In this document: piece after piece, positions 5,088 to 12,849 of the stretch | Numbering within the stretch: position 1 is the stretch's first letter | Layout: every line of letters begins with the position of its first letter | Assembly (NCBI GenBank): GCA_946562005.1 | Contig: CAMNVD010000027.1 | Coordinates: 1 to 12,936, forward strand | DNA from: an uncultured Clostridia bacterium | GTDB taxonomy: Bacteria; Bacillota; Dehalobacteriia; UBA4068; JAAVYR01 | Length of the DNA: 12,936 nucleotides | Direction: 5' to 3' | The notes under the pieces: generated by a model | Database searches by the model: none | Seen by the model: the letters and a program-made list of their open reading frames with translations, nothing else | Told to the model about the DNA's origin: nothing | Made by a program: the position numbers and the translations under genes

Positions 5088-5124
5088 ATAAGACCTGCGG
5101 CATTGCCGTAAGGTCTTATTTTTT
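5088..5124 (+). terminator. Terminator/attenuator between SCIFF precursor and maturase
   Basis: ATAAGACCT (5088-5096) pairs perfectly with AGGTCTTAT (5111-5119), with an inner CGGC/GCCG stem around ATT, followed by six T. Since no promoter is apparent before the maturase at 5156, partial readthrough here probably sets the peptide-to-enzyme ratio. Confidence 0.85.
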
Positions 5125-5155
5125 CTATAGATGGAAAGGATGAGTCTGAAAAACC

Positions 5156-6544
5156 ATGGTAAAAGAAAAAAAACTAAACTTTGCCAATATTCATAAATTT
5201 CAAGTAGAGGATGATATGATTCTCTTGGATATTCCGGGAGGGGCTGTTCATTTAATCGATAAAATCATCTATGACCTGCTGGATGTGTTAGAAGCCACAG
5301 ACGGTGACTGGGAAAAAACAGCTGTCAAAATGGAAGAAACCTATACGACAGAAGAAACTGCGCAAGCTATCAGTGAAGTGCAGCAGCTAATCGAAAATAA
5401 AGAGTTGTTCACAGAGGATGTATTTGGTGCGCTTTATCAGCCGCCGGCACCTCTTTTAAAATCCCTTTGCCTCAATATTAGTCACGACTGCGATTTGCGT
5501 TGTCGCTATTGCTTTGCTGCCACTGGGCACTTCGGCGGCAAGCGGGCTCTGATGCCCTTAGAAGTTGCTATCGGCGCTATTGATTTCCTCATGGAAAACT
5601 CTGGGAAGCGGAAATATTGCGAAGTGGATTTCTTTGGTGGGGAGCCGCTGATGAACCTAGATGTCGTAAAGGCTACTGTGGCCCATGGCAGAGAAGTGGA
5701 AAAGAAATATGATAAACAGATTAAGTTTACCCTGACTACCAATGCCTATGGTCTTACGCCTGAAGTAGAAGATTGGCTTAATGAGGCAGGCTTAAGCGTA
5801 GTGCTGAGCCATGACGGCCGACCGGAAATCCATGACTATATGCGGATGACTTGCGATGGTAAAGGTACCCACGATGTGATTAATGAAAACATCAAACGGT
5901 TTGTTTCTCATCGTCCAGAAGGAAACTACTATGTGCGGGGCACCTATACCAAGTTTAACAAAGACTTTTCCCGGGACATTGAGCACTGGCTGGAACAGGG
6001 CTATAAAATCGTTTCTATGGAACCGGTAGTGAGTAAGGATACGCCTTGGGCGCTGACAGAAGAAGATTTAGGTGATATTAAGGCAGAATATAAGCGGCTG
6101 GCAGAGTTGTATTGGCGGAAAAAAGAAGAGGGGGAACCTTTTGAATTTTTCCACTTTAATGTGAACTTAAACCATGGTCCCTGCTTGCAAAAGCGGCTAA
6201 CTGGCTGTGGGGCGGGCTATGAATATATGGCGGTAACCCCAGAAGGGGATTTGTACCCTTGTCACCAATTTGTAGGTAGAGATGACTTTAAGATTGGGAC
6301 CATTGCCACTGGGGTGGAACACCCGGAAATCATTGCTAAATTTCAGCAGGCGCATATCTATAACAAAGAAGCTTGCAAAAATTGTTGGGCAAGGTTTTTC
6401 TGTAGCGGCGGCTGCCATGCTAATGCAGAAAGCTTCCATGGTACACTGCTCACACCTTATGAAATGGGTTGCGCTCTGGAAAAATGTCGCTTAGAATATG
6501 CGATTTGGCTAGCCATAAAAGGACAGCTCCAAGCAGAAGCATAA
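5156..6544 (+). CDS. scfB: SCIFF maturase: radical SAM/SPASM thioether-forming enzyme
   Basis: This 462-residue enzyme uses S-adenosylmethionine and Fe-S clusters to crosslink cysteines of the SCIFF peptide encoded just upstream. Residues 1-95 fit the RiPP recognition element that binds the leader. The radical SAM motif C112-DLR-C116-RY-C119-F binds the catalytic [4Fe-4S] cluster, and GGEP (161-164) is the conserved SAM-contact motif. The C-terminal SPASM region has cysteines at 343, 351, 369, 407, 410, 416, 420, 439 and 444, including CKNCWARFFCSGGC, as expected for two auxiliary clusters. The ATG at 5156 is the only upstream-limited start, since an in-frame TGA lies at 5147-5149. Its best Shine-Dalgarno (AAAGGA, 5135-5140) is about 15 bases away, which predicts weak translation. 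A strong terminator closes the unit. Confidence 0.95.
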   Translation: MVKEKKLNFANIHKFQVEDDMILLDIPGGAVHLIDKIIYDLLDVLEATDGDWEKTAVKMEETYTTEETAQAISEVQQLIENKELFTEDVFGALYQPPAPLLKSLCLNISHDCDLRCRYCFAATGHFGGKRALMPLEVAIGAIDFLMENSGKRKYCEVDFFGGEPLMNLDVVKATVAHGREVEKKYDKQIKFTLTTNAYGLTPEVEDWLNEAGLSVVLSHDGRPEIHDYMRMTCDGKGTHDVINENIKRFVSHRPEGNYYVRGTYTKFNKDFSRDIEHWLEQGYKIVSMEPVVSKDTPWALTEEDLGDIKAEYKRLAELYWRKKEEGEPFEFFHFNVNLNHGPCLQKRLTGCGAGYEYMAVTPEGDLYPCHQFVGRDDFKIGTIATGVEHPEIIAKFQQAHIYNKEACKNCWARFFCSGGCHANAESFHGTLLTPYEMGCALEKCRLEYAIWLAIKGQLQAEA

Positions 6545-6555
6545 AACGTAAAAAT

Positions 6556-6587
6556 AAAACAGCGTATGAATAATCATACGCTGTTTT
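6556..6587 (+). terminator. Terminator after the SCIFF maturase
   Basis: AAAACAGCGTATGA (6556-6569) and TCATACGCTGTTTT (6574-6587) form a perfect 14-bp stem with a four-base loop. The A-tract/T-tract symmetry allows action in both directions. Confidence 0.88.
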
Positions 6588-6802
6588 GTGTGAAGAGAGT
6601 AGAAAAATCAGAAATTGTCGAGCAGAACATTTTTGGATACAAAAAAACAAAAAAAAATTTCAGGGAAAACCCCATTTTTATGTATTTAAAGACTGTCAAC
6701 AAAATCCCAGAAAAAATGTGTGAATCTGGAGAAAATATCCAGAAAAAAAATTATGTGTTCTATATACATACTATATTTTTTGGAAAAATCTTGCACAAAA
6801 GT
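6588..6802. other. A-rich intergenic region without a credible gene
   Basis: The plus strand is strongly A-biased, with A7-A9 tracts near 6652-6658, 6743-6752 and 6813-6820. It contains a small hairpin (TCTGGA/TCCAGA, about 6725-6743) and two loosely similar segments: CCCAGAAAAAATGTGTG near 6706 and TCCAGAAAAAAAATTATGTG near 6737. A 91-codon frame crosses it but starts inside the terminator and is Lys/Asn/Phe-rich, as A-rich DNA would give. The region is most likely an upstream regulatory, possibly bent, stretch for the M23 gene. Confidence 0.5.
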
Positions 6803-6831
6803 TTGAAAAACAGGAAAAAATATGCTAAAAT
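6803..6831 (+). promoter_or_regulatory. Promoter of the M23 peptidase gene
   Basis: TTGAAA (6803-6808) and TAAAAT (6826-6831) are spaced by 17 bases, and TGC precedes the -10 (extended -10). The A-tracts upstream could act as an UP-like element. The predicted 5' UTR is about 65 bases. Confidence 0.75.
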
Positions 6832-6904
6832 ATCCATGTAATAAAGAAGAAGGTAATCAATACTTTTTGTAACCATATAAAAATAAACATATGGAGCGTG
6901 ATTT

Positions 6905-8344
6905 ATGCAAACCTTTACAAAAGAAGATTTACAAAGTTCTAACGACTGTGTGCATAGAAATCGACCATCCAGAAGAAAAGTTTCAAAACTCGAACAGTTT
7001 TTGAGAAAACCTTATGCAGGTCTTGTATGTTGTGTGGTTGGTTTTACTGTTGTATTAGGCGCCCTTGCTTGCAGCGGTTCTTCTATGTATGCTATTAAGC
7101 TAGATGGTGAAGAAATCGCAGTTTTGGCTAGTCGCCATGACGCTGAAAATGCCTTGAAAGAATATGCCTCTACCGCATTAGGTGATGCTGCTGGCGTATC
7201 TTTCTCTGATAAAGTAAAAATCCTGCCTGTGAAGGATAAGGATAAAGATGATATCGTTACAGTAGGACAAGCCGTGACTGCGCTAGAAGGCCATAAAGAC
7301 GCTATCCAGGTAGAAGGTGTGGCTATCGTCATCAACGGGGAAACAAAAGTATACATGGCTAGCAAAGAAATGGCAGATAAGGCCATCCAAGAAGCAAAAA
7401 AATATTACATCAAAGATGATAAGAGCGCAAAAGTACTGGATGCCAAATTCCGGGAAGATGTATCTGTGGTAGCTTGCTCTTTTACTGCTGATAAAAACTC
7501 TGACTTGGACAGCGCCTTGAACTTATTGGTATCTGGTCAGGAAAAACAACTTACTCACACGGTAGAAAAAGGGGAAAGCCTTTCCGTAATTGCGCAAAAA
7601 TATGGTATCACCACTGCGCAGTTGCAGGCTTATAATCCTGATGTAAATCCTACCAGAATGAGAATTGGCAGTGTGCTCAATGTTTCTAAATATGAACCGC
7701 TTTTGAATGTGGTAGTTGTTTCTGAAGTGGCACAAACCAACAAATTGCCTTATGCTACTGAATATGTAAACAACAGCGAAATGCTCAGAGGGGAACAAAA
7801 GGTAGTACAAGCTGGGAAAACAGGACAAGAAGATGTAGTATTAAAGATTGTCACCCAAAACGGCAAAGAAATAACCCGGGAACGGATTTCTACTGTTGTT
7901 GTTTCTGAACCAGAAAAGCAAGTAGTAGAGCGGGGTACTAAGGTAGTGGTTGCATCTCGTGGTAGCGGTGGCAGCGGAATCCTTGGTTGGCCTGTTACAA
8001 AAAACAGAATTAACTCTCCTTTTGGTTACAGAGGCAGGGAATTACATACTGGTATTGATATCCAAGCTAGCAAGGGACAACGGGTATCTGCTGCGGAAGG
8101 CGGTAAAGTGCTTAGCGCTGGCTGGAAAGGCAACTATGGCAATTGCGTGATGATTGACCATGGTGATGGATTGGTTACCTTATATGCGCATATGAACTCT
8201 GTTAGTGTTTCTGCGGGCAGCACTGTTGCAAAAGGTGATAAAATCGGTGAAGTAGGCAGCACCGGAAGAAGTACTGGTCCTCATATGCACTTTGAAGTAA
8301 GAGTAAATGGGAAGCAATATAATCCTTTGAACTATTTGTCCTAG
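6905..8344 (+). CDS. Membrane-anchored LysM/G5/M23 peptidoglycan endopeptidase
   Basis: This 479-residue cell-wall hydrolase probably cleaves peptidoglycan crosslinks. A basic 38-residue N-terminus precedes one hydrophobic segment (about 39-57), placing the rest outside the membrane. Residues 61-95 and 137-172 are two related repeats (YAIKLDGEEIAVLASRHDAENAL and VAIVINGETKVYMASKEMADKAI), as in other Bacillota M23 proteins. Residues 216-262 are a LysM wall-binding domain (HTVEKGESLSVIAQKYGI, IGSVLNV). Residues 265-350 fit a G5 domain (LPYATEYVNN through VERGTKVVV). Residues 368-479 are peptidase M23: H381-TGI-D385 and the second His of H460-M-H462 are the zinc ligands, with H429 (LYAH) catalytic. 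All active-site residues are present. GGAG precedes the ATG by 8 bases. Its own promoter and terminator make it a single-gene unit. Confidence 0.93.
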   Translation: MQTFTKEDLQSSNDCVHRNRPSRRKVSKLEQFLRKPYAGLVCCVVGFTVVLGALACSGSSMYAIKLDGEEIAVLASRHDAENALKEYASTALGDAAGVSFSDKVKILPVKDKDKDDIVTVGQAVTALEGHKDAIQVEGVAIVINGETKVYMASKEMADKAIQEAKKYYIKDDKSAKVLDAKFREDVSVVACSFTADKNSDLDSALNLLVSGQEKQLTHTVEKGESLSVIAQKYGITTAQLQAYNPDVNPTRMRIGSVLNVSKYEPLLNVVVVSEVAQTNKLPYATEYVNNSEMLRGEQKVVQAGKTGQEDVVLKIVTQNGKEITRERISTVVVSEPEKQVVERGTKVVVASRGSGGSGILGWPVTKNRINSPFGYRGRELHTGIDIQASKGQRVSAAEGGKVLSAGWKGNYGNCVMIDHGDGLVTLYAHMNSVSVSAGSTVAKGDKIGEVGSTGRSTGPHMHFEVRVNGKQYNPLNYLS

Positions 8345-8381
8345 TCTTTTGTCATAAGACGAAGGCGTGTTTTAGAAAATC

Positions 8382-8415
8382 AGGCTGGAATATGAATGTA
8401 TTCCAGCCTTTGTTT
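8382..8415 (+). terminator. Terminator after the M23 peptidase gene
   Basis: AGGCTGGAATA (8382-8392) and TATTCCAGCCT (8399-8409) form a perfect 11-bp stem with a six-base loop, followed by TTTGTTT. A smaller GTCTT/AAGAC hairpin lies just upstream at about 8344-8360. Confidence 0.85.
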
Positions 8416-8451
8416 ATCACTTTGCTGGTCTTTAGGAAAAAATACATTTCA

Positions 8452-8480
8452 TTGGTAAAAATAGAAATTTGGGATATGAT
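8452..8480 (+). promoter_or_regulatory. Candidate promoter of the thioredoxin reductase operon
   Basis: TTGGTA (8452-8457) and TATGAT (8475-8480) have a 17-base spacer, giving a leader of about 75 bases. The leader contains a direct repeat ATGATAAAA / ATGATAAAA at about 8510 and 8520. Confidence 0.6.
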
Positions 8481-8561
8481 AATCACAGGGAAACAAGCAT
8501 TTTTATTGCATGATAAAATATGATAAAAGAAGGCTGATGACTTAGAGAGGGGGCTTAACAA

Positions 8562-9488
8562 GTGGAACATTATGATTTGATGATTATTGGCGGCGGGCCG
8601 GCAGGCCTTACTGCTGGATTATATGGTAGTCGGGCTGGGATGAAAACAGCTGTTATTGAGCAGGGAGCGCCAGGCGGGCAGGCTATCCTTACAGCCCATA
8701 TTGAGAACTATCCCGGTTATCCCCAGGGCATAGGCGGGCCGGAGCTGATGCTATCTTTTTGGGAGCAGGCCCTTGCCTTTGGCGTTGATTTTATCAATGA
8801 AAAGGTTCTTTCCATTACAGTGGAGAGCGACTATAAAAAAATCGTAACGGCAGATGGCGAATATCAGACCAAAGCGGTGATTATTGCTACCGGCTCTCAA
8901 TACCGTCTTATGGATATCCCTGGCGAAAAGGAGTTAACGGGACATGGCGTGTCTTATTGTGCTATTTGTGATGGGGCTTTTTATCGTGATAAAAAAATAT
9001 TGGTGGTGGGTGGCGGCGATGCTGCTGTAGAGGAAGCTGTGTTTTTGACCCAATTTTCTCCTCATGTGTACTTGTGCCATCGTAGTGATACATTTCGTGC
9101 TACTGCAATTTTGCAAAAGCGCTTGGCGGAGTCTTCTGTGACGGTAATGAAAAATACCAAGCTCTTGGAAATTGCCGGGGAGAAAAAGGTAGAAAGGGTA
9201 TTGCTGGAGACAGCGGGAGAGGCTGCGGCTTGGCAGGATTTTGCAGCAGTGTTTATTTTTATCGGTACGCTACCGAATACTGAATTTCTCCGTGGGGTGG
9301 TAAACCTAGATGAGCGGGGATATATCCCTGCTGGGACAGATCTTTCCACTTCGGCTCCTGGTATCTTTGCTGCTGGCGATGTTATTCAAAAGCAGTTAAG
9401 ACAGGTATCTACCGCAGTAGGAGACGGCGCTATTGCAGCTATGAGCAGTGTGAAGTATATCCAGGAAACTTTCCCGGAAATGGCATAA
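8562..9488 (+). CDS. trxB: Thioredoxin-disulfide reductase (FAD, CxxC)
   Basis: This 308-residue flavoprotein is expected to pass electrons from NAD(P)H through FAD and a redox-active disulfide to thioredoxin. Seen: the FAD-binding GGGPAG (10-15) after MIIG, EQGAPGGQ (33-40), the active-site C133-AI-C136-D, the second nucleotide-binding GGGDAA (150-155), and the C-terminal FAD motif GIFAAGDV (267-274) with the QVSTAVGDGAIAA helix. The NADPH 2'-phosphate motif HRRxxxR reads H173-R-S-D-T-F-R179 here, so the second Arg is Ser; this may lower NADPH preference. Translation begins at GTG with AGAGGGGG 9 bases ahead. The next gene starts 34 bases on with no terminator, so the two are probably an operon. 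No thioredoxin gene is adjacent, and a related flavin oxidoreductase with another partner is the main alternative. Confidence 0.88.
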   Translation: MEHYDLMIIGGGPAGLTAGLYGSRAGMKTAVIEQGAPGGQAILTAHIENYPGYPQGIGGPELMLSFWEQALAFGVDFINEKVLSITVESDYKKIVTADGEYQTKAVIIATGSQYRLMDIPGEKELTGHGVSYCAICDGAFYRDKKILVVGGGDAAVEEAVFLTQFSPHVYLCHRSDTFRATAILQKRLAESSVTVMKNTKLLEIAGEKKVERVLLETAGEAAAWQDFAAVFIFIGTLPNTEFLRGVVNLDERGYIPAGTDLSTSAPGIFAAGDVIQKQLRQVSTAVGDGAIAAMSSVKYIQETFPEMA

Positions 9489-9522
9489 TTTGTAAAAGCG
9501 GAAAAAGGAAGGAGGGCTGACG

Positions 9523-10305
9523 TTGATAGAGTTTGCGACGCTTTGCAGTGGTTCTAGCGGCAATGCAACCTATGTAAGAGGCGGTAACACTAGGATAATT
9601 GTAGATATTGGTTGCACTGCAAGTAAGCTAGTATCTCATTTAGAAGAAATCGGCGTCTGCCCTCAGGAGATAGATGGTGTTTTTATTACCCATGAACACA
9701 GTGACCACATTAGGGGGGTATCTGTTTTTGCCCGGAAATATGGGGTGCCGGTTTTTGCCTCTCCCAAAACTTGTGAGGCACTGCCTTTTCAGAATGAATT
9801 ATCACGGGGCCAGTTGGTTCCATTCTCTTATGAGTTTGCCTTGGGCGATATTGCGGTAGAGTTTTTGAAATTGTATCATGACGCTAGACAACCAGTGGGA
9901 ATGTCCTTCTATCATCATGGCAAACAATTTTCCCTGGTGACGGATACGGGGCTTTTTAGCAAGACCATGGAGCAATCTCTATCTCATGCAGACGGTATCT
10001 TGTTGGAGGCCAACTATAGCGAGGAAATGTTAAAGAACGGCCCTTATCCGTTTTATCTGAAGCAGCGCATTGCAGGGGATAGAGGCCATCTCTCTAATGT
10101 GGATACAGCCAGAGCTTTAGGCGCTATCGACAATAAGAATAAAAAAATCGTCTTAGGGCACCTGAGCGAGGTAAATAACACGCCGGACGTTGCCCGGCAG
10201 GAAATCACAGCGGAATTGTTACGGCTAGGATGTCCGGCTGTGACGGATTTGGCGGTGGCGCCTAGATATGAAGCGGGGCCTTTATTTACGCTGGAAGAAG
10301 CATGA
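9523..10305 (+). CDS. yycJ: YycJ/WalJ-type metallo-beta-lactamase-fold hydrolase
   Basis: This 260-residue protein has a complete MBL metal site: H57-E-H59-S-D61-H62, H119 (LYHDA), D141 (LVTDTG) and H213 (LGHLSEVNN). The start IEFATLCSGSSGNATYV is typical of the YycJ/WalJ branch, whose members are implicated in cell-wall and DNA processes linked to the WalRK regulon and have been reported to have nuclease activity. The exact substrate is not fixed by sequence. Translation starts at TTG (9523) behind a strong AAGGAGG 7 bases away; the conserved N-terminus begins right there, so the TTG is well supported. It follows trxB by 34 bases and precedes htrA and rlmH, the same order as yycJ-yycK-rlmH in Bacillus. 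A terminator lies between it and htrA. Confidence 0.9.
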   Translation: MIEFATLCSGSSGNATYVRGGNTRIIVDIGCTASKLVSHLEEIGVCPQEIDGVFITHEHSDHIRGVSVFARKYGVPVFASPKTCEALPFQNELSRGQLVPFSYEFALGDIAVEFLKLYHDARQPVGMSFYHHGKQFSLVTDTGLFSKTMEQSLSHADGILLEANYSEEMLKNGPYPFYLKQRIAGDRGHLSNVDTARALGAIDNKNKKIVLGHLSEVNNTPDVARQEITAELLRLGCPAVTDLAVAPRYEAGPLFTLEEA

Positions 10306-10319
10306 AATACATAAAAAAT

Positions 10320-10346
10320 AAAAACATGGACGCTCCATGTTTTTTA
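10320..10346 (+). terminator. Terminator after yycJ
   Basis: AAAAACATGGA (10320-10330) and TCCATGTTTTT (10334-10344) form a perfect 11-bp stem with a CGC loop, ending in a T run. It separates trxB-yycJ from htrA. Confidence 0.85.
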
Positions 10347-10437
10347 TTTATTTCAAATTATTTTCAGTTAGAATTGGCAAAATAACCATAGAAAATCAAA
10401 AATGGAAAAGGAAAATAAATCATATTGAGGTGAGACG

Positions 10438-11604
10438 ATGAGTTATTTTAATGATGATAAGAGTATCTTTTCCGGTAGCGGCAAGATATTCTTGCTGATT
10501 TTTTTAGCATTAAGTTGTGGTATTTTTGGCGGTGTGGTTTCTATTTTTGGTGCGCAACAGTTGGGGCTTTTGGTTCCGCCCTCACAGGGGGCGGCCTCTG
10601 ACCGTTTATCCGGTATTGGTGATGGCAGTTTGGAAAACGGTATTCGTTTAGATGGGAATCTGACGGGAAATTCCGCTGTATACCAGGAAATCTATAAAGA
10701 GGTAGGCCCTGCCGTGGTAGGGGTAACCAATTATGACTATTATCAGGATTTTTTTGAGGGGGAACAGCAGCGGGAAAATGGTACTGGTTCTGGGGTGATT
10801 TTTGATGCTGCTGGCTATATTGTTACCAATTATCACGTTATCGAAGGGGCTCAGAAGGTAGTCGTAACGCTTTCTGATGGTTCTCAGGAGGAAGCAACCC
10901 TTATTGGCGGGGATAAACGCAGCGACTTAGCGGTAATTAAAATCGAGCGGGATAATCTGCCTACTGCCAAACTTGGCACCTCTGAAACGTTGCAGGAGGG
11001 AGAGATGGTGGTGGCCATTGGCAATCCCGGCGGCAGCGATTTTGCCCGCTCTATTACCCATGGTATTATTAGTGGCTTGGATAGATTGGTTATTACCAGT
11101 GAGGGATTGTCCTTCTGTTTGATTCAGACAGATGCTGCTATCAATCCTGGTAATTCTGGTGGCGCTCTGATTAACATGAATGGAGAAGTTATCGGCATTA
11201 ATAATATAAAAATTGCTCAGAGCGGTTATGAAGGCATGGGATTTGCCATCCCGGTAGACACGGTGAAAGAAGTGGTAGACGAGCTGATGGACCATGGCGA
11301 GGTTATCCGTCCGGCTTTAGGTGTGACGATGATAGGGGAAATCAACGAGGCTGTTGCCCGCTATAACAACTTGTCTATTGATTACGGGGTTTTGGTGGTT
11401 CCGCAGTCATCGGGCCCTGCCGCTCAGGCGGGTATGGAGCGCTATGATATCATCACTGCATTAGGCGATGTGAAAGTAACTTCTTCCTATGAACTGCAAA
11501 CAGAGTTATTCAAGCATAAACCGGGAGATACCATTAAAGTGACTGTTTTCCGTAGTGGGCAGACGTTGACCTTTGATGTAACATTAGGGAAGTTGACGCA
11601 ATAA
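10438..11604 (+). CDS. HtrA-like membrane-anchored serine protease with one PDZ domain
   Basis: This 388-residue S1C-family protease handles misfolded or damaged envelope proteins. A single hydrophobic segment (about 17-38) after a polar N-terminus anchors it with the protease outside. Residues 45-80 are a flexible linker. The trypsin-like domain (about 85-285) has the complete triad: H133 (NYHVI), D163 (RSDLAVIKI) and S240 (NPGNSGGAL). A PDZ domain (about 292-385) follows, with GVLVVPQSSGPAAQAGM and YDIITALGD. The length is normal for Gram-positive HtrA/YycK-type proteins. GAGG lies 7 bases before the ATG. I found no clear -35/-10 pair in the 90 bases after the yycJ terminator, although a separate promoter is implied. 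The rlmH ATG lies 14 bases after the stop, so the two are almost certainly co-transcribed. Confidence 0.94.
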   Translation: MSYFNDDKSIFSGSGKIFLLIFLALSCGIFGGVVSIFGAQQLGLLVPPSQGAASDRLSGIGDGSLENGIRLDGNLTGNSAVYQEIYKEVGPAVVGVTNYDYYQDFFEGEQQRENGTGSGVIFDAAGYIVTNYHVIEGAQKVVVTLSDGSQEEATLIGGDKRSDLAVIKIERDNLPTAKLGTSETLQEGEMVVAIGNPGGSDFARSITHGIISGLDRLVITSEGLSFCLIQTDAAINPGNSGGALINMNGEVIGINNIKIAQSGYEGMGFAIPVDTVKEVVDELMDHGEVIRPALGVTMIGEINEAVARYNNLSIDYGVLVVPQSSGPAAQAGMERYDIITALGDVKVTSSYELQTELFKHKPGDTIKVTVFRSGQTLTFDVTLGKLTQ

Positions 11605-11617
11605 AAGGAGTTGTTGT

Positions 11618-12097
11618 ATGTCTCATAATATTGTGTGTGTGGGAAAAATCAAAGAAAAATACTTGCAGCAGGGCATTGCAGAGTATGTGAAAAGGCTGGG
11701 GCCTTATACCAAGCTGCAAATCATAGAGGTGGCAGATGAACCTGTGGGCGAGAACCTTTCTGCGGCATCCTTAGAAATTGCCAAAAATAAGGAGGGTGAA
11801 AAAATCCTCTCTAAAATCTCTCCTGACAGTTTTGTCATTGTGCTGGACAGCAGAGGTGAAAATCTTTCCTCTACTGAACTTTCTGCTAAGCTGGATGGTC
11901 TTTCCGTAAGCGGCCAGAGCCATATTGTTTGGGTCATTGGCGGTTCCTGCGGCTGTAGTCAGGCGGTGCTGGAGCGGGCAGATTTCCTGCTTTCCTTTGG
12001 TAGGCAGACATTTCCCCATCAGCTTATGCGGATGATTTTATTGGAGCAAATCTATCGGGCTTTTCGTATTAGCCGCAATGAGCCTTATCATAAATAA
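11618..12097 (+). CDS. rlmH: 23S rRNA (pseudouridine-1915-N3)-methyltransferase RlmH
   Basis: This 159-residue SPOUT-family enzyme is the normal family length. It methylates pseudouridine 1915 of 23S rRNA helix 69 on assembled ribosomes, using S-adenosylmethionine. Seen: the start IVCVGKIKEKYLQQGIAEYVKRL, VIVLDSRGENLSSTE, the SAM-loop motif VIGGSCGCSQ (106-115), and the C-terminal trefoil-knot signature HQLMRMILLEQIYRAFRI (134-151) followed by NEPYHK. AAAGGAG precedes the ATG by 7 bases. It sits 14 bases after htrA, an order widely conserved in Bacillota. The stop codon overlaps the left arm of the downstream terminator. Confidence 0.97.
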   Translation: MSHNIVCVGKIKEKYLQQGIAEYVKRLGPYTKLQIIEVADEPVGENLSAASLEIAKNKEGEKILSKISPDSFVIVLDSRGENLSSTELSAKLDGLSVSGQSHIVWVIGGSCGCSQAVLERADFLLSFGRQTFPHQLMRMILLEQIYRAFRISRNEPYHK

Positions 12098-12138
12098 GAA
12101 AAACGCTATGGTGCAGATACCATAGCGTTTTTCTTTTA
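12096..12138. terminator. Bidirectional terminator between rlmH and sfsA
   Basis: AAGAAAAACGCTATGGT (12096-12112) and ACCATAGCGTTTTTCTT (12119-12135) form a perfect 17-bp stem with a six-base loop. Each strand ends in a T-rich tract. The rlmH stop codon (12095-12097) runs into the left arm, and the sfsA stop (12136-12138) abuts the right arm, so one element ends both convergent genes. Confidence 0.9.
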
Positions 12139-12825
12139 TAGTTTGATAGGGATTGCCTGGAATACGGTGATTTCATCTGGGGTAACACAGCAGGTAGCAG
12201 CAAGGATTTGCACGCCGGCTTTCCTTGCTTCTTTTAACGCTTGTGCAAAGACAGGGTCGGTTTCTTTGTTGGGGGTGAAATAATCCGCCTCGTTCATTTG
12301 GACGATGAAATAAATGCAGCTTGCATAGCCATCTTCCTTTGCTTTGATAAGATGGTGAATATGCTTCGTACCCCTTTCTGTAGGGGCATCTGGAAAGAGA
12401 ACGAAGTTGTTCCGTTCTAGGGTGACGCCCTTTATCTCGATAAAGCCTTTTTGCTCTGGTGAATACTCATAGTAAATATCCAGCCGGGAATCTAAAAAAG
12501 TTTTTTCCCGCTTGACCACAGCAGGCGCAGTAAAACCAGGCAAGGTTCCTGCCGCTAATGCTTCTGCCGCTATTTTGTGAGGGATTTGGGAATCAATATT
12601 GATGAGGCGGTCCCCCTTATAGACGGCGATGAGGGAGGCGGCTGTTTTCCGTTCTGGTTTTTGGGATTTTTCTAGAATAACGCAGCAGCCGGGAACAAAA
12701 AGCTCTTTGCATCTGCCTGTATTAGGCACATGGACTGTGAGGATTTCTCCCTGACATTCGACTTTGGCAATGAAGCGGTTGGGGCGTTCGATAAAGGTGC
12801 CTTTTAGAGTATGTAAGTATTTCAT
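12136..12825 (-). CDS. sfsA: SfsA family protein (sugar fermentation stimulation protein)
   Basis: This 229-residue protein matches the SfsA family in length and motifs: the OB-like start FIERPNRFIAKV, HVPNTGRCKEL (32-42), FLDSRLDI (110-117), FIEIKGVTLE (128-137), FPDAPTERGTKHIHHL (144-159) and NKETDPVFAQAL. The D116 / E130-x-K132 arrangement resembles the PD-(D/E)xK nuclease core; DNA binding was reported for the E. coli protein, but the true role is unsettled. The ATG at 12825 fits family N-termini, yet no good Shine-Dalgarno precedes it on the minus strand. The stop of the preceding minus-strand gene lies 24 bases upstream, so translation may depend on that gene. Confidence 0.95.
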   Translation of the reverse strand: MKYLHTLKGTFIERPNRFIAKVECQGEILTVHVPNTGRCKELFVPGCCVILEKSQKPERKTAASLIAVYKGDRLINIDSQIPHKIAAEALAAGTLPGFTAPAVVKREKTFLDSRLDIYYEYSPEQKGFIEIKGVTLERNNFVLFPDAPTERGTKHIHHLIKAKEDGYASCIYFIVQMNEADYFTPNKETDPVFAQALKEARKAGVQILAATCCVTPDEITVFQAIPIKL

Positions 12826-12849
12826 AGGATAACAGCTTTCTGTCCGTTT

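Noticed and set aside
6566..6841. 91-codon plus-strand frame after the SCIFF maturase
   Set aside because: It begins inside the terminator loop, lies in A-rich DNA, overlaps the M23 promoter, lacks a ribosome binding site and has a composition typical of A-rich noncoding sequence.
7055..7075. Lipobox at Cys56 of the M23 protein
   Set aside because: The -3 residue is Ala rather than Leu/Val/Ile, and the hydrophobic segment follows an unusually long basic N-terminus, so a plain membrane anchor is more likely.
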